This document shows, one piece after another, positions 1-7,927 of a stretch of DNA of 64,000 nt (the stretch's first letter is position 1; every line of letters starts with the position of its first letter). The DNA comes from CAYUQT01 sp964596165 (GTDB taxonomy: Bacteria > Planctomycetota > Phycisphaerae > UBA1845 > JAFGLZ01), in contig CAZQTW010000036.1 in assembly GCA_964596165.1 (NCBI GenBank), forward strand, positions 1 through 64,000, written 5' to 3'. Under the pieces are notes generated by a model. That model saw only the letters and a list, made by a program, of their open reading frames with translations. It was not told where the DNA came from and did not search any database. Both the position numbers and the translations under genes were made by a program.

Positions 1-122
1 CCGACGCTGCCCAGGCCGGAGTACAATCCCACCCCAGAAGTGCCAAACTCCAGCGACCGGCTACGCCGGTCCGCAATCGTTTGAAGTCAAACCCTGAAGT
101 CCGACGAGATCGGGGATCGTGT

Positions 123-1121
123 ATGAACCATGTCGAGCGTTTTCGTGCCGTGATGAACTTTCAGCCCGTCGACCGTCTGCCGCGCTGGGAATGGGCGATG
201 TGGTGGGATCAGACCATCGAGCGCTGGCACGGCGAAGGCCTGCCGAGAGACCTGTCCTTCCATCACGTGTTCGACATCGCCCAGTACTTCGGTCTGGACC
301 CCTACATGCAGTTCTGGTTCAGCACGACGCAGGCAACGATCGAGGCCACTCAACACCACGTCGAGGGCGTTGTGGCCAACATGGACGACTACCTTCGGAT
401 CCGGCCCAATATCCTTCCGGAACACGATCAGGCGATCGAGGCAATGCGCCCGTGGGCGGAGAAGCAGAGACGCGGCGAGGCCGTCGTTTGGGCGACGTTC
501 GAGGGCTTCTTCTGGTTCCCGCGGACGCTGATGAATATCGACCGGCAGGTGCTGGCCTTCTACGATCAACCCGAACTGATCCACCGCATCAACCGAGACC
601 TGACCGACTTTCACATTCGCACGCTTCACAAGATGACGAAGGTCTGCGTGCCGACGTTCATGACGTTCGCCGAGGACATGTCTTACAATCACGGACCGAT
701 GATTTCACGAGAGGTCTTCAACGAGTTCCTTGCTCCGTACTACCGGCAGCTCATTCCGATGCTGGAAGAACTCAACATCGTGCCGATCGTCGATACCGAC
801 GGCGACGTGACGCTGATGGTGCCGTGGCTGCAGGACGTGGGAATCGTCGGCGTGCTGCCCCTCGAACGGCAGGCGGGCGTCGACGGCGCGACGATGCGTA
901 AGCAGTTCCCGAAACTCCGCATGATCGGCCACTACGACAAGATGGTGATGAACAAGGGCGAGGCGGCGATCCGAGCGGAGTTCGAGCGGTTGCTGCCCGT
1001 GATGCAAACCGGCGGGTTCATCCCCAGCGTCGATCACCAAACGCCGCCGGGCGTCTCGCTGGAGGAATACCGCTGCTATCTTCGCCTCTTGTCCGAGTAC
1101 ACCGCACGAGCCGGGGATTGA
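123..1121 (+). CDS. Uroporphyrinogen decarboxylase (UroD) superfamily protein
   Basis: A 332-residue cytoplasmic TIM-barrel protein of the UroD/methyltransferase superfamily. The opening (MNHVERFRAVMNFQPVDRLP) is the standard start of the environmental UroD-like clade. The end (TPPGVSLEEYRCYLRLL) matches the C-terminal helix region seen in corrinoid-linked members. An in-frame ATG lies at 81, but the ATG at 123 is preferred because GGGG lies 7 bases before it and homology begins there. It is probably not HemE: the clade sits in sugar or one-carbon catabolic neighbourhoods, and here it lies 113 bases upstream of a rhamnosidase on the same strand. The substrate is unknown; a methyltransferase or a decarboxylase role are both possible. 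Family assignment is firm, function is not. Confidence 0.85.
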   Translation: MNHVERFRAVMNFQPVDRLPRWEWAMWWDQTIERWHGEGLPRDLSFHHVFDIAQYFGLDPYMQFWFSTTQATIEATQHHVEGVVANMDDYLRIRPNILPEHDQAIEAMRPWAEKQRRGEAVVWATFEGFFWFPRTLMNIDRQVLAFYDQPELIHRINRDLTDFHIRTLHKMTKVCVPTFMTFAEDMSYNHGPMISREVFNEFLAPYYRQLIPMLEELNIVPIVDTDGDVTLMVPWLQDVGIVGVLPLERQAGVDGATMRKQFPKLRMIGHYDKMVMNKGEAAIRAEFERLLPVMQTGGFIPSVDHQTPPGVSLEEYRCYLRLLSEYTARAGD

Positions 1122-1234
1122 GCGGTACGATCGAGCTGTGAGGGGCCAGGTCCCTCATGTCCCGCGAGCTGCGAAGCAATGCGAAGGGCGGTCCGCGATC
1201 CATATTGAATCCCGAAAAGACCAGGGGAAAGCAC

Positions 1235-4222
1235 ATGGGTGATTTTGCATTCCGTCTTTTGGCACTGTTTGTCCTGACCGGTACGTCCTTCGCGGGGGGG
1301 GCGGAACCGGGCCCCGCGCTCCAGAAATCCTTTGTCTGGATCGCTTCGGTGCCGCCGGGCAAACAGGTGTATGCCGTGTTCCGCAAGACCATCGAACTTG
1401 CGGACGTGCCCGCGAAGGCGTCACTGCACCTCTTCGCCGATTCGCGTTACATGCTCTGGATCAATGGCCAATACGTCGAGCGGGGCCCTTGCCGGTTCGA
1501 CCCGATCGCGCCGGAGTACGACACAATCGACGTGCGGACGTTCCTTCGGCCGGGCCCGAATGTCCTGGCGGTGCTGGTCCATCACTACGCGGACGGCAAA
1601 CAAACCGGCCCGAGCGACTTCTGCGGCCGGATCATGCGACACCGACCGGGCCTGACGGCCAGGCTTGACTTGGTGGGCCCACAAGAACAGCCAAATTCGA
1701 TTTCGACGGACAACACATGGCGGACCACTACCAAGACCCGTTTCCAGCCCTCGCCGCCCAGTTGGGCCGGAATCCCGGACAACATCAACGCCTCCCTCGA
1801 CGAGGGCGACTGGACCCAGCCGTCGTTCGATGACGGGAAATGGGAAGCGGCACAGCCCATCGAAGGCGGCTCATGGGGACCATTGCGCCCCCGCGGTATC
1901 CCCCGGCTGCGGGAGACGCGGCTCACCGGCCTGACGGTCCTCGAACACTCCCGATCGTCCGGCGACGGGACCGCCCAATGGATCTGGACCCCGGAGAAGA
2001 ACTATCCGAACCAGAAGGCGCCGCGATGGTCCGCACCGGAAGGTGTTCGCTTCTTTCGACGTACGTTTGACCTGCCGGCGGGCACAAAGGAGGTCATCCT
2101 CCATGTGACGGCCGACAACGAGTTCGACTGCTTCTTCAACGGCCACAAGGTGGGCGAGAACCACGGCGACATGAGTTCATGGACCCACATGCGACGGATC
2201 GACGCCACGAAACACGCCGTCGCCGGACGCAACGCGATCGCGATCCGGGCGATCAACAAGCACTACGGCGACATGTCGGACCCCGCCGGCGTGCTGGCCG
2301 TGGTGAGCTGGAAGACGGATCAGGCGGTCGGATCCCTGGTCAGCGACAAGGAGTGGAAGGGCGCCGCGCATCCGGCCGAAGGTTGGGAGTGTCTTGCGTA
2401 CGATGATTCCACATGGGCGGCGGTCCTCGCGCTCTGCCCCTACGGCCAGGGTGCCTGGCAAAAGAACATTCAGCACTACCCCGCGCTGCGCGAGCACATC
2501 AGGAATGAGCCGGCCCCGTTGTCCGACGTTCTGCCCCTGGACCTCACCGCCGGACACGAACTGATCGTCGACGCAGGGGTCAGCGAGCAGGCCTACTCGA
2601 TCCTCGACTTCAACGCCGACGCCGACAGCCGGCTGGAACTCGTCTACGCCCAGCGATTCCGGGACTCAGGCAATACTCCGGCCCAATTCGAAAACCAGCG
2701 ATGCCGATATGTCGCCCGCGCCGGAAGGCAGACCTACATGGGCGGCGATACCTTCGGCTTCAAATACCTGGTGATTCGCATCCAGACCGGACGGATCCGC
2801 CTGCACGACGTGGCGATCGTCAGTCGTCGATACCCGTTCGATTGCGTCGGGAAGTTCGTCTGCAGCGATCCGGCGTTGACAAAATTGTGGCAGATTTGCA
2901 TGCACACCGTTCTCGTGTGCAGCGAGGACGCCTACGTTGATTGCGCGACGCGCGAGCGCGTGGAGTGGATGGGCGATGCGTATGGCGACACCTATCCCGC
3001 TACTCGTGTCGCGCTGGCCGGACCGGGCGACGACGGCAAGCCGCGTCTGGCCGATCCCCGATTGATGCGAAACATGCTGCGGCACATCGGTCAGAGCTGT
3101 CAGCCCGACGGCCGCTTGAAGGCGCATCATCCTTCCGACCGATGGGACATCCACGGATACATCGAGGACTACTCGTGTCTGTGGGTCAACGCCCTCCGGC
3201 AGTACGGCGACAACACGGGCGACCTCGACCTGGCCCGCGAGCTGTGGCCGTCGCTCACCGCGCAGATGAAGTGGTTCCTCGACCATCGCACGGAACGTGG
3301 ACTGGTCAAGGCCCGCGAGTTCATCTTTCCGGGCAATCCCCTGGCCTACAAGACGTGCGAGGGCGCCTCGCTGAACGCCTACGTCTATCACGCCCTGCGG
3401 GATTCGGCCTATCTGGCGAGCCGGCTCGGTCATGAGGCCGATGCGGCCCGCTATGGCGAGGCGGCAGAGGCGCTGGCCAAGAGCGTCAACACCCATCTGT
3501 GGGACCCCACCTGCGGCGCCTACTTCGGCTCAATCACCGAAGGCGCCAAGACGCCGCCCACCGCACACGCCGTCGCACTGTGTCTGTATCACGACATCGT
3601 CCCGGCCCATCGCCTGGAGGCCGCCCGACGGTGGCTGTTGGCGAACCACAAAAAGGAGGGATTTGCCCCGTACACCCATCACTTCCTATGGCGAGAGCTC
3701 TATCGCGTGGATACCGACGCGCTCGACCGTGAGGTGCTCGACCTGATGCGAACGCGGTGGGCGCCGATGATTCAGGGTGAGACGGGCACCGTCTGGGAGA
3801 GTTTCGGTGGCGGCGAGTACATTCATCAGATGGGTGCCCCGCCCGCCTATTACCTCAGCGCGTACGTCCTGGGCGTGCGCGTCGACGGACCCGTGTCGGC
3901 CAAACGGATCCTCATCGAACCGCGGCTCGGAGATCTGAAGGAGGCCTCCGGCACCGTCGTCACCGAATTGGGCCTGGTGCCGATTTCGTGGAAGCGATCC
4001 GCCGACGGCACATCCCTCGAATTCAGCTTCGAGGTTCCCAATGAGGTGACCGCAACGGTCGCGATCCCTCGAATCTCGAACAACTCGACGCTCGCCTTGA
4101 ACGACAAGACGCTGGCGTCGGACGGAAAGCCCACCGGTCCGGATACATCCATCCGTGGCCGGTTCCTTGTGACCCAAGTTGGTCCGGGTCGATATGCCGG
4201 GCGAATCGTCGGGAGGCGTTGA
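1235..4222 (+). CDS. Secreted alpha-L-rhamnosidase, GH78 family
   Basis: Predicted to remove terminal alpha-L-rhamnose from polysaccharides or glycosides outside the cytoplasm. The 995-residue product starts at the ATG at 1235, behind AGGGGAAA (1223-1230), and has an N-terminal signal peptide (hydrophobic core LLALFVLTG, cleavage near residue 22). N-terminal beta-sandwich domains, one with the carbohydrate-binding signature FFRRTFDLP, precede an (alpha/alpha)6 barrel. The GH78 catalytic segment is DCATRERVEWMGDA: D569, E574 and D581 have the spacing of the family's acidic residues. A further Glu, E855, lies in GTVWESF. A C-terminal beta-sandwich follows. Sulfatase, GH2 and SDR genes downstream on the same strand support a role in polysaccharide use. 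Exact linkage specificity cannot be read from sequence. Confidence 0.88.
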   Translation: MGDFAFRLLALFVLTGTSFAGGAEPGPALQKSFVWIASVPPGKQVYAVFRKTIELADVPAKASLHLFADSRYMLWINGQYVERGPCRFDPIAPEYDTIDVRTFLRPGPNVLAVLVHHYADGKQTGPSDFCGRIMRHRPGLTARLDLVGPQEQPNSISTDNTWRTTTKTRFQPSPPSWAGIPDNINASLDEGDWTQPSFDDGKWEAAQPIEGGSWGPLRPRGIPRLRETRLTGLTVLEHSRSSGDGTAQWIWTPEKNYPNQKAPRWSAPEGVRFFRRTFDLPAGTKEVILHVTADNEFDCFFNGHKVGENHGDMSSWTHMRRIDATKHAVAGRNAIAIRAINKHYGDMSDPAGVLAVVSWKTDQAVGSLVSDKEWKGAAHPAEGWECLAYDDSTWAAVLALCPYGQGAWQKNIQHYPALREHIRNEPAPLSDVLPLDLTAGHELIVDAGVSEQAYSILDFNADADSRLELVYAQRFRDSGNTPAQFENQRCRYVARAGRQTYMGGDTFGFKYLVIRIQTGRIRLHDVAIVSRRYPFDCVGKFVCSDPALTKLWQICMHTVLVCSEDAYVDCATRERVEWMGDAYGDTYPATRVALAGPGDDGKPRLADPRLMRNMLRHIGQSCQPDGRLKAHHPSDRWDIHGYIEDYSCLWVNALRQYGDNTGDLDLARELWPSLTAQMKWFLDHRTERGLVKAREFIFPGNPLAYKTCEGASLNAYVYHALRDSAYLASRLGHEADAARYGEAAEALAKSVNTHLWDPTCGAYFGSITEGAKTPPTAHAVALCLYHDIVPAHRLEAARRWLLANHKKEGFAPYTHHFLWRELYRVDTDALDREVLDLMRTRWAPMIQGETGTVWESFGGGEYIHQMGAPPAYYLSAYVLGVRVDGPVSAKRILIEPRLGDLKEASGTVVTELGLVPISWKRSADGTSLEFSFEVPNEVTATVAIPRISNNSTLALNDKTLASDGKPTGPDTSIRGRFLVTQVGPGRYAGRIVGRR

Positions 4223-4309
4223 GTCACGGTTGCCGAAGCCGGGCCAAGGCTTCGGGCGGCGCATACCGAAACGAGGAATCGCAATTGCCTTCTTGAGGAC
4301 AGAAGATGA
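4223..4309. other. Intergenic sequence after the rhamnosidase
   Basis: Short non-coding stretch with no clear terminator. Together with the fragment that follows it forms a gap of about 355 bases between the rhamnosidase and the cyclase. Confidence 0.4.
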
Positions 4310-4567
4310 GCCAATACCCCCATTTGCAGTCCATACGACGGCCCTCGCAAGGTCGAGCGGGGGATTGGCTCGGCGAGGCGAGACCTTTATGATGCCGTGC
4401 ACCACCGTCTTCTCCTCAGCGGCGTCTCCGGCAAGGCGAGGCTTGTGCTGCCTGCCGAGCGTGCCGTCGTTGTGGGGACGGTTCCTAAAGGCGGTACTGC
4501 AGCCCGCGAGAGGACGACCTTACGGATCGACGGCATCGTCGTCGACGATAAGGCCGACGCTTCATGA
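4310..4567 (+). pseudogene. Possible 3' remnant of a decayed gene
   Basis: The frame that ends with TGA at 4565-4567 is open from 4310. It reads like ordinary protein with G/C-ending codons, including segments such as GVSGKARLVLPAERAVVVGTV and LRIDGIVVDD. No start codon with a ribosome site fits the frame: a stop lies at 4307-4309. Another frame has ATG at 4306 behind GAGGA, but it stops after 28 codons, which would fit a frameshifted remnant. The TGA overlaps an ATG at 4564 (ATGA), the usual junction of two coupled genes. I do not recognise the family. It may be the tail of a gene whose 5' part was deleted, or chance. Confidence 0.3.
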
Positions 4568-4578
4568 GAGGACCTCGT

Positions 4579-5229
4579 ATGTCCAAGCTCATTGACCTGA
4601 CGCACCCGCTCGAACACGACCAGCCGAACTTCCCGTATGACCCGAAGATCAGCGTGGTCGTCCACAACACGATCGCGTCGATCGGCTACAACATCACGCA
4701 GATCAGCATGTCGACGCATCAGGGCACGCACTTGGATGTGCCCTTCCACTTCTTCGACGACGGCAAGACGCTCGACAAGATGCCGCTGGATCGGTTCTAC
4801 GGACCGGCGACCCTGATCGATTTCGCCCCCGGCGGGCATCTGGAACCCAAGACGCCGCTGACCGTCGAGATGTTTCAACGGCACCAGGGCAAGTTCACGC
4901 CCGGCGCCAAAGTAATCATCCGAACGGGCTGGGACTACATGTTCGGCTCGCCGCGATTCTTCACGGATTTCCCCACGCTGACGCTCGACGCGGCCCGCTG
5001 GATCGCCTCTCGACGGATCGGCCTGCTCGGCATGGACATGCCGACGCCAAGCGTCGATTGGATGGAGTGCCACCACATTCTGCTGGGCAAGGGCCTCGAA
5101 TGCGTCCTGATCGAGGCGCTGACGAATCTCGACAAACTGCCGGAGCACTTCACGCTCATCGGCTTTCCGCTCAACATCAAGGGCCGCGACGGATCGCCCA
5201 TCCGGGCCGTCGCGGTGGTGGATGGATGA
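4579..5229 (+). CDS. Cyclase family / kynurenine formamidase-like metal hydrolase
   Basis: A 216-residue protein of the Cyclase family (PF04199), which includes kynurenine formamidase, isatin hydrolase and polyketide-type cyclases. The metal-binding signature is the H-x-G-T-H-x-D-x-P-x-H segment, seen as HQGTHLDVPFHF about 45 residues in. The ATG at 4579 is preferred over the one at 4564 because GAGAGGA at 4566-4572 is placed correctly for it. The LTHPL opening is characteristic of the family. Downstream, 79 bases away, is an SDR dehydrogenase on the same strand, so the pair may handle a lactone or cyclic sugar acid. The catabolic context favours hydrolysis of a small ring compound over tryptophan breakdown, but the substrate is inference. 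Confidence 0.82.
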   Translation: MSKLIDLTHPLEHDQPNFPYDPKISVVVHNTIASIGYNITQISMSTHQGTHLDVPFHFFDDGKTLDKMPLDRFYGPATLIDFAPGGHLEPKTPLTVEMFQRHQGKFTPGAKVIIRTGWDYMFGSPRFFTDFPTLTLDAARWIASRRIGLLGMDMPTPSVDWMECHHILLGKGLECVLIEALTNLDKLPEHFTLIGFPLNIKGRDGSPIRAVAVVDG

Positions 5230-5308
5230 CACATCGCGCTGGGCCGTCGGACTGCGAACGACAACCGGCGGCATCGAACGCCTCAACCCGTTTCAGGAGA
5301 TCACTTCC

Positions 5309-6106
5309 ATGCAGGGACTACAAGGCAAGGCGGCGATTGTGACCGGGGGATCAACGGGCATCGGCAGGGCGATTGTGGAGGCCTTGTGCGAAGAGGGGGT
5401 GTCCGTCACGTTCAGCGGCATCAGCGACGGCGGGCTCACAACCGTGAAAGAGTTGCTCAGCAAGGGCTGGCCGGTGCAGTTTGTCCGGGGCGACATGGCC
5501 GACAAGGCGTTCTGCAAAAAGCTGGCGGACGCGGCGATCGCCCAATGGGGCAAGGTCGACTTCCTGGTCAACAACGCATTCTCCTTCATCGCCAAGGGCC
5601 TCGACGCAACCCGCGACGACTGGCTGCGGATGATGACCGTCGGTCCGATCGGCTACGCCACCATGGCCCAATGCGTCGTTGAGTCGATGAAGCGGCAGGG
5701 AGGCGGATCGATCGTCAACCTGTCGAGCATCTCAGCCCACATCGCCCAGCCGAACCGCTGGACCTACAACGCCGCAAAGGGAGCCGTGAACCAACTCACA
5801 CGTTGCATGGCGCTGGACCTCTCGCCCTTCAACATCCGCGTGAACACCGTGAGCCCCGGCTGGATCTGGACCCGCGAGGTGGACAAGGCGGCCGGCGGCG
5901 ACCGCGCCAAGTGGGGGCCGGTCTGGGGCAAGTTCCACATGCTGCGACGACTCGGTGAGACCCGAGAGGTGGCCACGGTGGTTCGGTTCCTGTGCAGCGA
6001 CGAGGCGAGCTATATCACGGCCGCCGAGATTCCAGTCGACGGCGGTTACCTGGGGATGGGTTCGGAAGGACTGGGCGAGACCTCAAGCTTCGCCGGGTCG
6101 GAGTAG
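5309..6106 (+). CDS. SDR family NAD(P)-dependent oxidoreductase
   Basis: A cytoplasmic classical short-chain dehydrogenase of 265 residues. The Rossmann motif is TGGSTGIG near residue 12. The catalytic set is visible as N in VNNAF, S in NLSSIS, and Y and K in YNAAK, followed by the SPGWIWT loop. The C-terminal DGGY closes the fold. The ATG at 5309 is chosen because CAGGAG (5294-5299) precedes it and homology starts at LQGKAAIVTGG; an ATG at 5222 would add 29 unrelated residues and touch the cyclase stop. Likely co-transcribed with the cyclase. It probably oxidises a sugar or sugar acid released by the neighbouring hydrolases; the substrate is unknown. Confidence 0.88.
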   Translation: MQGLQGKAAIVTGGSTGIGRAIVEALCEEGVSVTFSGISDGGLTTVKELLSKGWPVQFVRGDMADKAFCKKLADAAIAQWGKVDFLVNNAFSFIAKGLDATRDDWLRMMTVGPIGYATMAQCVVESMKRQGGGSIVNLSSISAHIAQPNRWTYNAAKGAVNQLTRCMALDLSPFNIRVNTVSPGWIWTREVDKAAGGDRAKWGPVWGKFHMLRRLGETREVATVVRFLCSDEASYITAAEIPVDGGYLGMGSEGLGETSSFAGSE

Positions 6107-6293
6107 CGCATTTCCTTACGTTGCCGAAGGCGGCACCCTTTGGGGCGAGTGTACGATTCCGAAGCGCCTCCGGCCGGCGAGACGCCGGTCGACGGGAACG
6201 GGACGGTCGGTTACAACGTTGTCCGGTCGGGCATCATCGTGAACTCCCGCCGCGAAACGAGCGGCACACGAAACACGAATGGGACACGCACTC

Positions 6294-7730
6294 ATGAAAC
6301 GACGAGAGTTCCTTGTGGCGGGTCTGGCCGCCGTGGGCGAGCTGAAGGGCGGCAGGCTTCTGGCTCAGGCAACGGCCTCAGTGAGTACGCAAGCCGCTCG
6401 ACCCAAGCCCAACCTCATCTTCCTGCTCGCCGATCAGTGGCGGGCCCAGGCCACCGGGTACAACGGCGATCCCAACGTCAAAACGCCTCATCTCGACGAC
6501 TTCGCCCGCCGAAGCGTCAACTTCACGCACGCCATCTCGACCTGCCCCGTCTGCTCCCCGTATCGTGCCGGCCTGATGACCGGGCGATACCCATTGACCC
6601 ACGGCGTCTTTCTCAACGACGTGCATCTGAACAACGAGGCCGTCTCGTTCGCGCAGGCCTTCCGGCAGGCCGGCTATCAGACCGCCTACATCGGCAAGTG
6701 GCACCTGAACGGGCGGGGCCGATCGTCGTTCATCCCACGGGAGGACCGGCAGGGCTTCGAATACTGGAAGGCGCTGGAGTGTACGCACGAGTACAACCGG
6801 TCCGCCTACTACGCCGATGAGAACGTCAAACTGATGTGGGACGGCTACGACGCGATTGCCCAAACGCGGGACGCACAACAGTACGTCAGGGACCACCGCG
6901 AAAAACCATTCCTGCTGTTTCTATCCTGGGGACCGCCGCACAACCCCTACCACACCGCGCCCAAGCCCTACCGCGACATGTACGATCCGTCCAAGCTGAC
7001 GCTGCGCCCCAATGTGCCCGCGGCAATGACGATCCGCGACGACCTTGCCGGCTATTACGCTCACATCTCCGCGCTCGACGACTGCCTGCGCGATCTCCTC
7101 CGCACCCTCCAGGAGTGCGGTCTGTACGACAACACCATGGTCGTCTTCACGTCCGACCACGGCGACATGCTGGGCTCGCAGGGACAGCACCGCAAGCAAC
7201 GCCCTTACGACGAGTCCATCCGCGTCCCCTTGCTCGTCCGCTGGCCGGCCGGCCTTGGTACGGTGCCCCGCATCGTCGACATGCCGATCGGCACGCCCGA
7301 CCTGATGCCCACGCTGCTCGGGCTCTGCGGCATCCCCATTCCCAAGACGGTCGAGGGACTGGATCTCTCCGGACACCTGAAGGGGGGGGCTCCGCCGGCC
7401 GACCCCGCCGCACTGATTGCCTGCTACGCCCCTTTCGGTGAATTCACCCGCGCCCAGGGCGGACGCGAATTCCGCGGCGTGCGAACCCGGCGGTACACCT
7501 ACGTCCGCGACCTCAACGGCCCCTGGTTGTTGTTCGACAACCAAAGCGACCCCTATCAACTCCGCAATCTCATCGCCGATTCGGCCGCCACCTCGCTCCG
7601 GAAACGCTTGGATGCGACCTTGCGGCGAAAGCTCGAGTCGATGCATGACGAGTTCCGACCGGGCGAGGAGTACGTCAAGAAGTGGGGCTATGTCGTCGAC
7701 AAGAACGGAACGGTGCCCTACAAGGGATGA
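6294..7730 (+). CDS. Tat-exported sulfatase (type I, formylglycine-dependent)
   Basis: Predicted to cleave sulfate esters, probably from sulfated polysaccharide. The start at 6294 gives MKRREFLVAGLAAVG, a twin-arginine export signal, and 478 residues in all. The formylglycine signature C-x-P-x-R is C87-S-P-Y-R91 followed by AGLMTGR. The metal-site segments LLADQW (near residue 45) and TSDHGDMLGSQGQH are present. Maturation needs a formylglycine-generating or anaerobic sulfatase-maturing enzyme, which is not in this window. Neighbours are an SDR gene upstream and a GH2 enzyme downstream, consistent with stepwise removal of sulfate then sugar. The family assignment is secure; the sulfated sugar is not known. 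Confidence 0.92.
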   Translation: MKRREFLVAGLAAVGELKGGRLLAQATASVSTQAARPKPNLIFLLADQWRAQATGYNGDPNVKTPHLDDFARRSVNFTHAISTCPVCSPYRAGLMTGRYPLTHGVFLNDVHLNNEAVSFAQAFRQAGYQTAYIGKWHLNGRGRSSFIPREDRQGFEYWKALECTHEYNRSAYYADENVKLMWDGYDAIAQTRDAQQYVRDHREKPFLLFLSWGPPHNPYHTAPKPYRDMYDPSKLTLRPNVPAAMTIRDDLAGYYAHISALDDCLRDLLRTLQECGLYDNTMVVFTSDHGDMLGSQGQHRKQRPYDESIRVPLLVRWPAGLGTVPRIVDMPIGTPDLMPTLLGLCGIPIPKTVEGLDLSGHLKGGAPPADPAALIACYAPFGEFTRAQGGREFRGVRTRRYTYVRDLNGPWLLFDNQSDPYQLRNLIADSAATSLRKRLDATLRRKLESMHDEFRPGEEYVKKWGYVVDKNGTVPYKG

Positions 7731-7743
7731 GTCTCTCAGCCAC

Positions 7744-7873
7744 GGCCATTCATGGCCACAGAGAGCACAAAAAAGGGCCGGAGAAGACTAATCTCAGCCA
7801 CAGAGGGCACAAAGATCTCAGAAACATTGAGGTAGTGGTTGTTATCTCTGAGTCCTCTGTGTTCTCTGTGGCT
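7744..7873. repeat. Intergenic repeat with direct and inverted copies of a GCCACAGAG motif
   Basis: Two direct copies, GGCCACAGAGAGCACAA (7754-7770) and AGCCACAGAGGGCACAA (7796-7812), are followed by an inverted copy, CTCTGTGTTCTCTGTGGCT (7855-7873). The second direct copy and the inverted copy can fold into a long imperfect hairpin, about 78 bases across. A smaller palindrome, GGCCAT-TC-ATGGCC, sits at 7744-7757. The base composition is more A+T-rich than the surrounding genes. It resembles the dispersed intergenic palindromes found in many environmental genomes, but copy number cannot be judged from one window. Confidence 0.7.
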
Positions 7874-7918
7874 AGAAACTAAGGTCTTTGGCCGGCCTCG
7901 GTGGCTGGGCTGTGATAC

Positions 7919-7923
7919 GGAGG
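7919..7923 (+). promoter_or_regulatory. Strong ribosome binding site for the GH2 gene
   Basis: GGAGG, four bases before the first ATG (7928) and seven before a second in-frame ATG (7931). It fixes the start to one of these two. Confidence 0.7.
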
Positions 7924-7927
7924 TTTC

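Noticed and set aside
1..122. Possible 3' end of an upstream gene
   Set aside because: Two frames run from the window edge to a stop near 82-104, but neither is recognisable, so no gene was called.
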